Positions 42,987 through 52,046 of a DNA stretch of 64,000 nucleotides are shown in pieces. The stretch is from positions 806,001 through 870,000 of the forward strand of contig NZ_CP073637.1 in NCBI RefSeq assembly GCF_029962485.1, in the 5' to 3' direction. The position numbers were made by a program, and so were the translations under genes. Position 1 is the first letter of the stretch. Every line of letters starts with the position of its first letter. A model generated the notes under the pieces. The model saw only the letters and a list, made by a program, of their open reading frames with translations, was not told the origin of the DNA and did no database searches. The stretch comes from Burkholderia cepacia (lineage in GTDB: Bacteria > Pseudomonadota > Gammaproteobacteria > Burkholderiales > Burkholderiaceae).

Positions 42987-43658
42987 ATGGTCAGGCAGGC
43001 TCATGCGCTTGAAGGCGCGGCTGTGGTTCTCGATGTCGAGACCGAGGAGGCGCTACGCAGCGCCGTCGGCGCCGCGACCATGCTCGGGCCCGACCGCGCT
43101 CGGGCGCTGCTCAGGCTGTCGGACGAACAGCTCGGGCACTTGTTCAAGGTCGGCATCGCCCAGGTCATCGATCTGGCCGGCACGATCACGTTCGGCATTG
43201 CAGCCGCCGCGACCCGCGACAGGCAGCCGTCCGTTCGCACGAAACCGCATGCGAAGCCGGCGGCGCGCGCGGATGCCGCAGCCGCCGATTTCGAGCAGCG
43301 CGCGCTGGCAGAACGGCGGGCGCTCGTCGCGAAGGGTGCGCTGCTGCCGGCCGCGGAGATCTGGGCGGGGCTCGGCATGACTCGGCAGGCGCTCAGCAAG
43401 GCAGTCGTGTCGGGGCGCATCTTCACGGTCGACGTGGGGGCGGCGCAGTACTACCCGACCTTTTATCTGACGGGCGATGTCGATCGCAAGACGCTGGGAA
43501 AGGTGACGCAATGCCTGGGTGATTTGCCAGGGTGGAGCAAATGGCAGTTCTTCACGACGCCCAAGGCGTCTCTTGGCAACGTCACGCCGCTGAAAGCGCT
43601 GTCGCAGGGGAGGCTCGCCGAGGTCGAGCGTGCCGCGGCGGCGTTCGTGGAACGCTAG
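42987..43658 (+). CDS. Antitoxin of a RES-type pair (MbcA/ParS-like, unusually long)
   Basis: The 223-residue protein lies nine bases before a RES toxin gene. Its C-terminal 45 residues (LPGWSKWQFFTTPKASLGNVTPLKALSQGRLAEVERAAAAF) have the pattern of the DUF2384/MbcA toxin-binding domain. A helix-turn-helix-like stretch (ALLPAAEIWAGLGMTRQALSKAV, about 125-147) could bind DNA. The first 100 residues, with RDRQPSVRTKPHAKPAARADAAAA as a linker, have no counterpart I recognise in Xre-MbcA antitoxins of about 150 residues. AAGGAGG sits five bases before ATG 42987; GTG 42984 is a weaker alternative. Confidence 0.72.
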   Translation: MVRQAHALEGAAVVLDVETEEALRSAVGAATMLGPDRARALLRLSDEQLGHLFKVGIAQVIDLAGTITFGIAAAATRDRQPSVRTKPHAKPAARADAAAADFEQRALAERRALVAKGALLPAAEIWAGLGMTRQALSKAVVSGRIFTVDVGAAQYYPTFYLTGDVDRKTLGKVTQCLGDLPGWSKWQFFTTPKASLGNVTPLKALSQGRLAEVERAAAAFVER

Positions 43659-43667
43659 GAGCTGCGG

Positions 43668-44264
43668 TTGACGTTGAAGCCGCCGAGCGAACACTTCGCG
43701 AATGCGACGCTGGTTACGCGGACGATTCCGCCGGCGGCGCTGGTGCGCGTTTCCCGATATGAGACGGGCGAGCCGTACTTCGGCAAGTCGGGCGGCAACC
43801 GTTTCGACGACCCGCGCAAGCGGCGCCGGTATGGCACCAGCTATTTCGGTTTCGACCTGCAGTGTGCGTTTGCCGAGACGGTGCTGCACGACGAAGTCGC
43901 GGATCTCGCCGTCGGCGGCTTTCCGCTCGTGACGACCGAGCTTGAGCGCTTCGTGCTGTCGTTCACCGGCTCGCCTCTGACGGTGGCCGTCTTGCACGGC
44001 TTGCCGCTGAAAAACCTTGGCGGCGACGGCGCGCTGTCGACCGTCGTACCGTACGACATACCGCAGCAATGGTCGCTCGCCGTGCACGGGCATGGCCGCC
44101 GGGTCGACGGCTTTCTGTATATGTCACGCCATCTCAACACGTCGGAAGCGCTCGTGCTTTTCGATCGTGCCGCACCGAAACTCAGGCTCGAGCGCGCCGT
44201 TCCGTTTCGGCACCACGCCGAGGCTGCCCGCGTGCTGCGGGACTTCAACATATTGCCGCGTTAA
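43668..44264 (+). CDS. RES-domain toxin (NAD+-degrading ADP-ribosyltransferase-like fold)
   Basis: The 198-residue protein has the RES core: LVRVSRY (Arg27/Arg30), NRFDDP (Arg45), YGTSYFGFDLQCAFAETVLHDE with Tyr59 and Glu70, and a Ser-containing segment near the C-terminus. In characterised pairs (MbcT, ParT, RES of P. putida) this fold phosphorolyses or hydrolyses NAD+. The start codon is TTG at 43668, with AGGAG six bases upstream; no ATG fits as well. A weak start after an antitoxin is sensible dosage control. It is preceded by its antitoxin in the same operon. Confidence 0.85.
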   Translation: MTLKPPSEHFANATLVTRTIPPAALVRVSRYETGEPYFGKSGGNRFDDPRKRRRYGTSYFGFDLQCAFAETVLHDEVADLAVGGFPLVTTELERFVLSFTGSPLTVAVLHGLPLKNLGGDGALSTVVPYDIPQQWSLAVHGHGRRVDGFLYMSRHLNTSEALVLFDRAAPKLRLERAVPFRHHAEAARVLRDFNILPR

Positions 44265-44360
44265 GTCACGTCAAGCTGTGTATCGCCGGCTGCCCGGCTA
44301 TGGGCCCCGGGCGGCGGCCCGTCGGTAGGAAGGCTCGCGCGATTTCTCGCGGTCGTACGC

Positions 44361-45575
44361 TTAGGCCGCAGCGCCGCTCCCCGCCACGCGCGCCTGCCGC
44401 TGGTACAGCACCATCGACAGTGCGACGCCTGCAGCGGCCGCCACCGCCGCGAACAGGAACACCTGCGGATAGCCGAACGCGCCCGCGACATAGCCGGCGA
44501 GCGGGCCCGTGATGCCGAGCGACAGGTCGAGGAACACCGAATACGCGGACAGCGCCGCGCCGCGGCTCGCGGGCGGCACGAGCGCGACGGCCTCGACGCC
44601 GAGCGCCGGGAAGATCAGCGCGAAGCCGAAACCCGTCAGCGCGGCACCGACGAGCGCGATGTGCGGCACCGGCGCGAGCCACAGCAGCAACAGGCCCGAA
44701 CATTCGAATGCGAACGACACGATCGCGACGCGGAAGCCGCCGTAGGTCTTGATCGTGTTCGCGAACAGCAGGCGCGCGCCGATGAACAGCGTGCCGAACA
44801 CGGTCAGCGACAGTGCGGCGTTCGGCCAGTGGCGCGCCGCGTAGTACAGCGTGACGAAGGTGGCGATCGAGCCGAAGCCGGCCGAGCCGAGCGCCAGGCC
44901 GAGGCCGTGCGGCAGCACGCGCGTGAACACGCTCGCATACGACATCCGTTCGCCGTGCACGAGCGGCACCGAAGCGATCAGGCGCGCGAGGTAGAAGCCG
45001 ATCGCGGCCAGCGCGATCACGATCACGCCGATCAGCGCCGGATTCAGCGTATTCGCGATCGCGACGCCGACCGGTGCGCCGAGCGCGAGCGCGCCGTAGG
45101 TCGCGATGCCGTTCCACGAGATCACCTTCGCGTTGTGCGTGACGCCGACGCGGCCGATGCCCCACAGGATCGCGCCGGTGCCGCACAGGCTTTCGCCGAC
45201 GCCGAGCACGAGCCGGCTCGCGACCAGCAGCACGAGGCTCGCGACCGGCCAGTGCGCGAGCAGCAGCGCGACGAGCAGCAGCACACCCGACGCGCCGCAG
45301 CCGATCAGCCCGCGCAGCACCGTCTGCTTCGGGCCGAGCGTATCGGCGAGGCGCCCGGCGAGCGGCCGCGATGCGAGCGTCGCGAAGTACTGGACGCTGA
45401 TCGCGCCGCCCGCGACGATCGCGGAAAAACCGAGGTCGTCATGGACGAAGCCCGGCAGCACCGCGAGCGGCAGGCCGATGGTCAGGTAGCAGATGAACGT
45501 GAAGCAGACGACGGACACGATTTGCAGCGTGACCGCGAACCCGCTGCGCGGCGGTGTGGCGGAATCGGTTGACAT
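44361..45575 (-). CDS. yhhS: YhhS-like MFS transporter (UPF0226)
   Basis: The 404-residue protein has 12 helices and close resemblance to E. coli Yhh[96 protein letters not shown] and the second-half [27 protein letters not shown]. The YhhS substrate is not well established (a link to arabinose and glyphosate export has been proposed). It is convergent with the RES pair. Confidence 0.85.
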   Translation of the reverse strand: MSTDSATPPRSGFAVTLQIVSVVCFTFICYLTIGLPLAVLPGFVHDDLGFSAIVAGGAISVQYFATLASRPLAGRLADTLGPKQTVLRGLIGCGASGVLLLVALLLAHWPVASLVLLVASRLVLGVGESLCGTGAILWGIGRVGVTHNAKVISWNGIATYGALALGAPVGVAIANTLNPALIGVIVIALAAIGFYLARLIASVPLVHGERMSYASVFTRVLPHGLGLALGSAGFGSIATFVTLYYAARHWPNAALSLTVFGTLFIGARLLFANTIKTYGGFRVAIVSFAFECSGLLLLWLAPVPHIALVGAALTGFGFALIFPALGVEAVALVPPASRGAALSAYSVFLDLSLGITGPLAGYVAGAFGYPQVFLFAAVAAAAGVALSMVLYQRQARVAGSGAAA

Positions 45576-45912
45576 GGGGTCGGAACGAATGAACGAAACG
45601 GGCGGAAGACGGCGAAAAAGGGAATCGGGATTTTCCCATGGAACCGGTTTTCACGCAGGTACCATTTAGTTAATCGCGACCTTTTTTCGACGTTGGAGGA
45701 CGGTGGCGGGGGCGTCGGGAACGGGCGCAGAGCACCGTGCGCAAAGGGCTGCGGGCGGCCCCGGCGCTCATATCGCGGCAGTTATATGGGCCCCATGCGT
45801 GATGGGCTATGGGTTGCGGAATTTGATGGTGATAGCGTGCAAACTGTCAGAAAAACGTCGGTCAGGCGCTCCGCGCAGGCCGCCTTGCCCCCATTTGAAG
45901 AATCATAGAGAC
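45576..45912. promoter_or_regulatory. Divergent region between yhhS and the xdh operon
   Basis: No gene is seen in 337 bases. An AT-rich patch near 45660-45690 (ACCATTTAGTTAATCGCGACC) may carry the promoter of yhhS or of xdhA, and GGGCCCCATGCG at about 45787-45798 holds a short palindrome (GGGGCCC-like) of unknown use. No operator can be named by eye. Confidence 0.3.
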
Positions 45913-47457
45913 ATGAGTGAGCCGATTCGCTTCTACCATCGTCACGCGATCCGCGAAGTCAGCGGCGCGGACGTTACCCGCACCGTGCTGCAATACCTGC
46001 GCGAGGACGCGCATTGCACCGGCACCAAGGAAGGCTGCGCGGAAGGCGACTGCGGCGCGTGCACGGTCGTCGTCGGCGAGCTGACCGACGCCGGCGCGGT
46101 CGAGTTCAAGGCCGTCAACGCGTGCATCCAGTTCCTGCCGACGCTCGACGGCAAGGCGCTGCTGACGGTCGAGGACCTGCGCCAGCCGGACGGTGCGCTG
46201 CACCCGGTGCAGCAGGCGATGGTCGATTGCCACGGTTCACAATGCGGGTTCTGCACGCCCGGCTTCGTGATGTCGATGTGGGCGCTGTACGAGAAGCACG
46301 GCCACGAAAGCTGCGCCGCCACGTGCACGAAGGCGAAGGACGTGCCGACGCGCACCGAGATCGCCGATGCGCTGACCGGCAACCTGTGCCGCTGCACCGG
46401 CTATCGTCCGATCGTCGATGCGGCCGTGCAGATGTTCGATGCGCCGGCGCCGTCGGCACCGGTCGACACGGCCGCGCTGGCCCGCACGCTCGCGTCGCTC
46501 AAGCGCGACGACACGTTCGACTACACGACGATCAACGGCGCGCGCTTCGCGGCGCCGCGCACGCTCGACGCACTGGCCGCGCTGAAGGTCGAGCGCCCCG
46601 ACGCGCGCCTGCTCGCGGGCAGCACCGACATCGGCTTGTGGGTCACGAAGCAGATGCGCCGGCTCGACGACCTGATCTACGTCGGCCAGATCGCCGAACT
46701 GCAGCGCCTCGTGGAACGCGACGACTGGATCGAGATCGGCGCGGGCGTGACGGTCGAGAAGGCCTATGCGGCGCTGGCCGGCACGTACCCGGAACTGACC
46801 GAGATGTGGAAGCGCTTCGCGTCGCTGCCGATTCGCAACGCGGGCACGATCGGCGGCAACGTCGCGAACGGCTCGCCGATCGGCGATTCGATGCCGGGCC
46901 TGATCGCGCTCGGCGCACGCGTGGTGCTGCGCGGCGGCGACACGGTGCGCGAGCTGCCGCTCGAGGCGCTGTACACGGGCTACCAGCAGAAGGACATGGC
47001 GCCGCACGAATTCGTCGTCGGCCTGAAGGTGCCGACCCGCACCGGCGCGCGCGAGAAGCTGCAGTTCCGCACCTACAAGCTGTCGAAGCGGTTCGACTCG
47101 GACATCTCGGCCGTGTGCGCGGCGTTCGCGTTCATCGCGGACGGCGACACGATCCGCGAGCCGCGCATCGCGTTCGGCGGGATGGCCGCGACGCCGAAGC
47201 GTGGAGCCAACACGGAAGCCGTGCTCGACGGCGCGCAGTGGCACGAAGCCACCGCGCAGGCCGCGATGCAGGCGCTCGAGCGCGACTACCAGCCGCTGTC
47301 CGACATGCGCGCGACGAGCACGTACCGCCTCGATACCGCGAAGAACCTGATGTACCGATTCTGGCTGGAGACGCGCCCGCATGACCCGCTGCCGCCGCAA
47401 GCCCTGAATGTGCGTGAAGTGGCCGCCGAAGCCGGCGCCGGCGCGGCGCGCGTCTGA
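45913..47457 (+). CDS. xdhA: Xanthine dehydrogenase small subunit XdhA
   Basis: The 514-residue subunit combines two [2Fe-2S] domains and an FAD domain. The plant-type cluster uses Cys42, Cys47, Cys50 (KEGCAEGDCGAC) and Cys71. The second uses Cys111, Cys114 (CGFC), Cys159 and Cys161 (LCRC). The FAD-binding domain (about 195-400) has LLAGSTDIGLWVTKQMR and IRNAGTIGGNVANGSPIGDSMP. It passes electrons from hypoxanthine/xanthine oxidation in XdhB to NAD+. The start at 45913 gives the family length; the frame is open further upstream. XdhB follows 18 bases later. Confidence 0.95.
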   Translation: MSEPIRFYHRHAIREVSGADVTRTVLQYLREDAHCTGTKEGCAEGDCGACTVVVGELTDAGAVEFKAVNACIQFLPTLDGKALLTVEDLRQPDGALHPVQQAMVDCHGSQCGFCTPGFVMSMWALYEKHGHESCAATCTKAKDVPTRTEIADALTGNLCRCTGYRPIVDAAVQMFDAPAPSAPVDTAALARTLASLKRDDTFDYTTINGARFAAPRTLDALAALKVERPDARLLAGSTDIGLWVTKQMRRLDDLIYVGQIAELQRLVERDDWIEIGAGVTVEKAYAALAGTYPELTEMWKRFASLPIRNAGTIGGNVANGSPIGDSMPGLIALGARVVLRGGDTVRELPLEALYTGYQQKDMAPHEFVVGLKVPTRTGAREKLQFRTYKLSKRFDSDISAVCAAFAFIADGDTIREPRIAFGGMAATPKRGANTEAVLDGAQWHEATAQAAMQALERDYQPLSDMRATSTYRLDTAKNLMYRFWLETRPHDPLPPQALNVREVAAEAGAGAARV

Positions 47458-47475
47458 AGACGGAGAACACCGAAA

Positions 47476-49836
47476 ATGAACCAGCAAGCAGAACCGTTCC
47501 TGAGCACCCTCGACCCGCAAGCCGATGCGGCGCAGGTCCACGTGTCGCGCGCGCACGAATCCGCGCACCTGCACGTCAGCGGGCGTGCCACCTACACCGA
47601 TGACATTCCGGTCGTCGCGGGCACGCTGCACGCGGCGCTCGGCCTGTCGGCGAAGCCACACGCGAAGATCGTGTCGATGAACTTCGACGCGGTGCGCGCG
47701 ACGCCGGGCGTGGTCGCCGTGTTCACGGCCGACGACATCCCGGGTGTCAACGATTGCGGCCCGATCATCCACGACGACCCGGTGCTCGCGAAGGGCATCG
47801 TGCAGTTCGTCGGCCAGCCGATGTTCATCGTCGTCGCGACGTCGCATGAAACCGCGCGGCTCGCCGCGCGCCGCGCGCAGGTCGACTACGAGGAACTGCC
47901 GGCGATCCTGACCGCGCAGGAAGCGCGCGCAGCCGAAACCTACGTGATCCCGCCGCTGAAGCTCGCACGCGGCGACGCGGCCGCACGGCTCGCCGTCGCG
48001 CCGCACCGAGAGTCGGGCGAGATGCTGCTCGGTGGCCAGGAGCAGTTCTACCTGGAAGGCCAGATCGCGTACGCGGTGCCGAAGGACGACGACGGGATGC
48101 ACGTGTACTGCTCGACGCAGCACCCGAGCGAAATGCAGCACCTCGTCGCGCACGTGCTCGGCGTCGCGTCGCACAACGTGCTCGTCGAATGCCGCCGGAT
48201 GGGCGGCGGGTTCGGCGGCAAGGAATCGCAGTCGGGCCTGTTCGCATGCTGCGCGGCGCTCGCCGCGTGGAAGCTGCTGTGCCCGGTGAAGCTGCGTCCG
48301 GACCGCGACGACGACATGATGATCACCGGCAAGCGGCACGATTTCCATTACCGCTTCGACGTCGGCTACGACGACGACGGCCGCATCGACGGCGTGGCGC
48401 TCGACATGACGTCGCGCTGCGGCTTCTCGGCCGACCTGTCGGGCCCGGTGATGACGCGCGCGGTGTGCCACTTCGACAATGCGTACTGGCTCGGCGACGT
48501 CGACATCGCCGGCTACTGCGGCAAGACCAACACGCAGTCGAACACCGCGTTCCGCGGCTTCGGCGGCCCGCAGGGCGCGTTCGCGATCGAGTACATCCTC
48601 GACGACGTCGCGCGATCGCTCGACCGCGATCCGCTCGACGTCCGCTATGCGAACCTCTACGGCAAGACCGAACGCAACGTGACGCCGTACGGGCAGACCG
48701 TCGAGGACAACGTGCTGCAGGAACTGCTCGGCGAACTCGAGGCGACGAGCGACTACCGCGCCCGGCGCGCGGGCGTGCGCGAATTCAACGCGCGCAACAC
48801 GGTGCTGAAGAAGGGCATCGCGATCACGCCGGTGAAGTTCGGCATTGCATTCAACGTCACGCACTTCAACCAGGCCGGCGCGCTGGTGCATATCTACACC
48901 GACGGCTCGGTGCTCGTGAACCACGGCGGCACCGAGATGGGGCAGGGGCTCAACACGAAGGTCGCGCAGGTCGTCGCGCATGAGCTCGGCATCCGCTTCG
49001 GCCGGATTCGCGTGACGGCGACCGACACGAGCAAGGTCGCGAACACGTCCGCGACGGCGGCGTCGACGGGTTCGGACCTGAACGGCAAGGCCGCGCAGGA
49101 CGCGGCGCGCCAGCTGCGCGAGCGGCTCGCGGTGTTCGCGGCGAAGCAGTTCGGCGACGGCAAGGTCGATGCGGCCGACGTGAAGTTCGGCAACGACTTC
49201 GTGTCGATCGGCGGCCACAACGTGCCGTTCGGCGAAGTGATCGCGAAGGCGTACCTTGCGCGCGTGCAGCTGTGGTCCGACGGTTTCTACGCGACGCCGA
49301 AGCTGTACTGGGATCAGTCGAAGCTGCAGGGCCGGCCGTTCTACTACTACTCGTACGGCGCGGCCGTGTCGGAAGTCGTGATCGACACGCTGACGGGCGA
49401 GATGCGCACGCTGCGCGTCGATGCGCTGCACGACGTGGGCGCGTCGCTGAACCCGGCGCTCGACGTCGGCCAGGTCGAGGGCGCGTTCATCCAGGGGATG
49501 GGCTGGCTGACGACCGAGGAGCTGTGGTGGAACAAGGGCGGCAAGCTGATGACGCACGCGCCGTCGACGTACAAGATCCCGACGGTGAACGACACGCCGC
49601 CCGAGTTCAACGTGCTGCTGTTCAAGAACCGCAACGTCGAGGACAGCATCCACCGTTCGAAGGCCGTCGGCGAGCCGCCGCTGCTGCTGCCGTTCTCGGT
49701 GTTCTTCGCGGTGCGCGACGCGGTGGCCGCGGTCGGCGACTACCAGGTGAACCCGCCGCTCGACGCGCCGGCCACCGGCGAGTCGATCCTGCGTGCAATC
49801 AGTGCGGTGCGTGCTGCGCGCGCAACGGCAGGCTGA
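47476..49836 (+). CDS. xdhB: Xanthine dehydrogenase large (molybdopterin) subunit XdhB
   Basis: The 786-residue subunit carries the molybdopterin centre. It has an N-terminal hammerhead domain (VSGRATYTDDIPVVAGTLHAA) and the Mo-cofactor regions RRMGGGFGGKESQ, NTAFRGFGGPQGA and GGTEMGQGLNTKV. The catalytic Glu733 is in VGEPPLLLPFSVFFAVRDA near the C-terminus. It oxidises hypoxanthine to xanthine and uric acid for purine catabolism. A 69-base gap, not an overlap, leads to xdhC. Confidence 0.96.
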   Translation: MNQQAEPFLSTLDPQADAAQVHVSRAHESAHLHVSGRATYTDDIPVVAGTLHAALGLSAKPHAKIVSMNFDAVRATPGVVAVFTADDIPGVNDCGPIIHDDPVLAKGIVQFVGQPMFIVVATSHETARLAARRAQVDYEELPAILTAQEARAAETYVIPPLKLARGDAAARLAVAPHRESGEMLLGGQEQFYLEGQIAYAVPKDDDGMHVYCSTQHPSEMQHLVAHVLGVASHNVLVECRRMGGGFGGKESQSGLFACCAALAAWKLLCPVKLRPDRDDDMMITGKRHDFHYRFDVGYDDDGRIDGVALDMTSRCGFSADLSGPVMTRAVCHFDNAYWLGDVDIAGYCGKTNTQSNTAFRGFGGPQGAFAIEYILDDVARSLDRDPLDVRYANLYGKTERNVTPYGQTVEDNVLQELLGELEATSDYRARRAGVREFNARNTVLKKGIAITPVKFGIAFNVTHFNQAGALVHIYTDGSVLVNHGGTEMGQGLNTKVAQVVAHELGIRFGRIRVTATDTSKVANTSATAASTGSDLNGKAAQDAARQLRERLAVFAAKQFGDGKVDAADVKFGNDFVSIGGHNVPFGEVIAKAYLARVQLWSDGFYATPKLYWDQSKLQGRPFYYYSYGAAVSEVVIDTLTGEMRTLRVDALHDVGASLNPALDVGQVEGAFIQGMGWLTTEELWWNKGGKLMTHAPSTYKIPTVNDTPPEFNVLLFKNRNVEDSIHRSKAVGEPPLLLPFSVFFAVRDAVAAVGDYQVNPPLDAPATGESILRAISAVRAARATAG

Positions 49837-49905
49837 GATGAAACGACCCTCCCATCTCCCGATGGCTTGTTCCGGTGCGTGTGGGGCGGCCCGGCGGAGA
49901 CTGAC

Positions 49906-50523
49906 ATGAACGGCCCCGCACGCTCGCTTCGCACCGTGCCGATCCCCGCGCTCGCGCAGGGCACCGGCCAGCGCAACCGCGCGACCGGTACGCCCGCGCC
50001 GATGCACATCGTGCTGTTCGGCGCCGGGCACGTCGGTCACGCGCTCGTCACGCTGCTCGGCGCGTTGCCGTGTGTCGTGCAGTGGGTCGATACGCGTGAT
50101 GAGCTGTTCCCGGACGAATGTCCGCCGAACGTGCAGCCGGAGCCGACCGACACGCCGGAGGCCGTCGTCGACGCGGCGCCGCCCGGTGCGTACTTCCTCG
50201 TGATGACGCACAACCACGCGCTCGACTTCTCGCTCGCCGCGCAGATCATGCGGCGTCGCGACTACGCGTACTTCGGGATGATCGGCTCGCGCACCAAGCG
50301 CGTGAAGTTTGAGCGCCGGCTCGCGGCGCGCGGCGTCGATCCGGCGCGGCTCGTGGAGATGGTGTGCCCGATCGGTGTCGCGGGCATCGTCGACAAGGCG
50401 CCGGGCGCGATCGCGGTGGCCGTGTGCGCGGAGCTGCTGCAGGCGCGCTCGGGCATGCCGGTGGCCGATGCGAAGGCGGTCGCGGCCGGGCGCGCACGCG
50501 ACGAGGTGTCCTGCTCGCGGTAA
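49906..50523 (+). CDS. xdhC: XdhC-family molybdenum cofactor insertion protein, N-terminal domain missing
   Basis: The 205-residue protein is the C-terminal Rossmann part of XdhC: IVLFGAGHVGHALVTLLG (dinucleotide fold), FLVMTHNHALDFSLAAQIM, YFGMIGSRTKRVKFERRL and CPIGVAGIVDKAPGAIAVAVCAELLQ. Ordinary XdhC proteins have a further ~100-residue XdhC_CoxI domain in front, with the E-G-S-A-P-R-E-x-G motif and a C-C-G-G segment. Here neither occurs, and the region between xdhB and 49906 is too short (69 bases) to hold it. ATG 49906 has GGAG six bases upstream. The first 45 residues are an unrelated linker, so XdhB maturation may use another protein or this form may be partly functional. Confidence 0.85.
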   Translation: MNGPARSLRTVPIPALAQGTGQRNRATGTPAPMHIVLFGAGHVGHALVTLLGALPCVVQWVDTRDELFPDECPPNVQPEPTDTPEAVVDAAPPGAYFLVMTHNHALDFSLAAQIMRRRDYAYFGMIGSRTKRVKFERRLAARGVDPARLVEMVCPIGVAGIVDKAPGAIAVAVCAELLQARSGMPVADAKAVAAGRARDEVSCSR

Positions 50524-50526
50524 CAC

Positions 50527-50556
50527 CGCGCGGCCGGCGCACGGCCGCGCGATTTT
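50527..50556 (+). terminator. Terminator after xdhC
   Basis: A perfect ten-pair stem CGCGCGGCCG / CGGCCGCGCG with a five-base loop begins three bases past the xdhC stop and is followed by ATTTTGC. The U run is short, so efficiency is uncertain. Confidence 0.7.
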
Positions 50557-50611
50557 GCATACACTGCACGGCAACGCGCGGCATCGGGCTGCGCCTTTCC
50601 GTGCACGCACC

Positions 50612-51013
50612 ATGTCCGATCACCCGATCTATCTCGACACGCTCGATGCGAGCCTCGTCGCCATCGAACGCTGGCTGTCCGGCGTCGATACCGCGCCCGC
50701 GGCACTCGACGCGCTGCTCACCGCGTTTTCCCCCGACTTCACGATGATCCTGACCGATGGCCGCGTCGTCGACCATGACGGCACGCGCGCGCTGTTCGCG
50801 AAGCTCGCCGGCGCGAAGCCGGGGCTGCGCATCACGCTGTCGGAGACCCGCGTGCTCGCGGCCGAAGCATCGCATGCGGTAATCACCTATCTCGAAGCGC
50901 AGCACGCGGCATCGGGCGAGCTGCCCGCGCGCCGCGCGACGGCCGTGTTCGAACGCGACGCGGCGGGCGTCGTGCGCTGGACCCATCTGCAGGAAACCTT
51001 CTGCACGGCCTGA
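50612..51013 (+). CDS. NTF2-like (DUF4440/SnoaL-type) protein
   Basis: The 133-residue protein has a cone-shaped NTF2-like fold: an N-terminal helix (LDASLVAIERWLSGVDTAPAALDALLTAFSPDFTMIL), a central GRVVDHDGTRALFAKL segment and C-terminal strands ATAVFERDAAGVVRWTHLQETF. Such small proteins bind diverse ligands or act as accessory enzymes, and no catalytic residues are evident. It is 88 bases after xdhC and past its terminator, so it may be an independent unit. It converges with the LysR gene. Confidence 0.65.
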   Translation: MSDHPIYLDTLDASLVAIERWLSGVDTAPAALDALLTAFSPDFTMILTDGRVVDHDGTRALFAKLAGAKPGLRITLSETRVLAAEASHAVITYLEAQHAASGELPARRATAVFERDAAGVVRWTHLQETFCTA

Positions 51014-51029
51014 GTGGCCGCGTTGCGTG

Positions 51030-51977
51030 TCAGCGCTTGCGGCTGCGGGCGACCGTCAGCTCGTCGGACACGCTCTGCATCAGCGAGCACAGCCACGCGA
51101 TGTCGGTCGGCCGGTCGGGCTGTGGATGCGTGAGCAGGTAGCTCTTGATGCGCGGAAACGGCACGGGCGGCGTGACGACCACGAGCGGCAACAACTGCGC
51201 ATAGTGCGTCGCGAAGCGGCGCGTCGTCGTGAAGATCAGGTCCGACTGCAGCAGCACCTGCGGCACGATCCCGAAGTACGGCAGCGTCGTCACGATGCGC
51301 CGCGTGAGGCGCGCGCGCGCCAGGCCGATCTCGATCGCGTTGCGCTTGTCGCCGGTGTAGGGCGTCGGTGCGACGTGCGCGGCCGACGCGTACGCTTCGC
51401 GCGTGAGCGGCACGCGCGCGAGCGGATGCGCGTCGCGCATCAGGCACACGATCGTGTCGGAGAACAAATCCTGGCGCGCGAACTGCGGGTCGGGCTTCGG
51501 CCAGTTGCCGATCACGAGATCGAGCGCGCCCGATTCGAGCGCGCCCGCGTGGTCGAGCGCGGGATTCAGCGAATCGATTTCCAGGTGTGCATGCGGCGCC
51601 GCGTCGCGAAAGCGCTCGATCAGCGTCGGCATGAAGAAATCGTTCAGGTAGTCGGGCGCCGCGACGCGGAACGTGCGCCGCGCGGACGACGGATCGAAGT
51701 CGCCGTGCGGCGTCGCGATGAAGTCGACCTCGCGCAGCGCGCGCTGCGCGGCCTCGAGCAGCGACGCGCCGTATTCGGTCGGCACCATGCCGGATTTGCC
51801 GCGCACGAGGATCGGGTCGTTCAGCGTCTCGCGCAGCTTGCGCAGCGCGGTGCTGATCGCGGGCTGGGTCTGGTTCAGCCGCAGCGCGGCCTGCGTGACG
51901 CTGCGCTCGAGCAGCAGCGTGCGCAACACGCGCACGAGCCAGATATCGAGCGAGGCGGTACGGTCGTCGTCTTCCAT
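51030..51977 (-). CDS. LysR-family transcriptional regulator (NodD/NahR-like branch)
   Basis: The 315-residue protein has the winged helix VRVLRTLLLERSVTQAALRLNQTQPAISTALRKLRETLNDPILVRGK and the effector domain with FRVAAPDYLNDFFMPTLIERFRDAAPHAHLEID. The NodD/NahR-type features are the SAIS-like helix and DPILVRGK(S)GMVPT. It is adjacent to the purine-catabolism operon and the HCCA-isomerase-like gene, either of which it might regulate. Its effector is unknown. Confidence 0.88.
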   Translation of the reverse strand: MEDDDRTASLDIWLVRVLRTLLLERSVTQAALRLNQTQPAISTALRKLRETLNDPILVRGKSGMVPTEYGASLLEAAQRALREVDFIATPHGDFDPSSARRTFRVAAPDYLNDFFMPTLIERFRDAAPHAHLEIDSLNPALDHAGALESGALDLVIGNWPKPDPQFARQDLFSDTIVCLMRDAHPLARVPLTREAYASAAHVAPTPYTGDKRNAIEIGLARARLTRRIVTTLPYFGIVPQVLLQSDLIFTTTRRFATHYAQLLPLVVVTPPVPFPRIKSYLLTHPQPDRPTDIAWLCSLMQSVSDELTVARSRKR

Positions 51978-52046
51978 CGGTTGGGGGGTGTTCGGGTGAC
52001 GCGTAACCTTACCGCAGCCGCGCGTTGCCGTGCGTGATACCGGCCA

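Noticed and set aside
45703..45912. Upstream extension of xdhA to 45703
   Set aside because: The added 70 residues lack the ferredoxin fold and have no ribosome site; starting at 45913 yields the family N-terminus.
46237..50613. A 1458-codon open frame on the reverse strand opposite xdhA-xdhB-xdhC
   Set aside because: It is a shadow of the xdh genes produced by high GC and wobble bias. Its translation is dominated by Arg/Ala/His with no domain, and it has no ribosome site.
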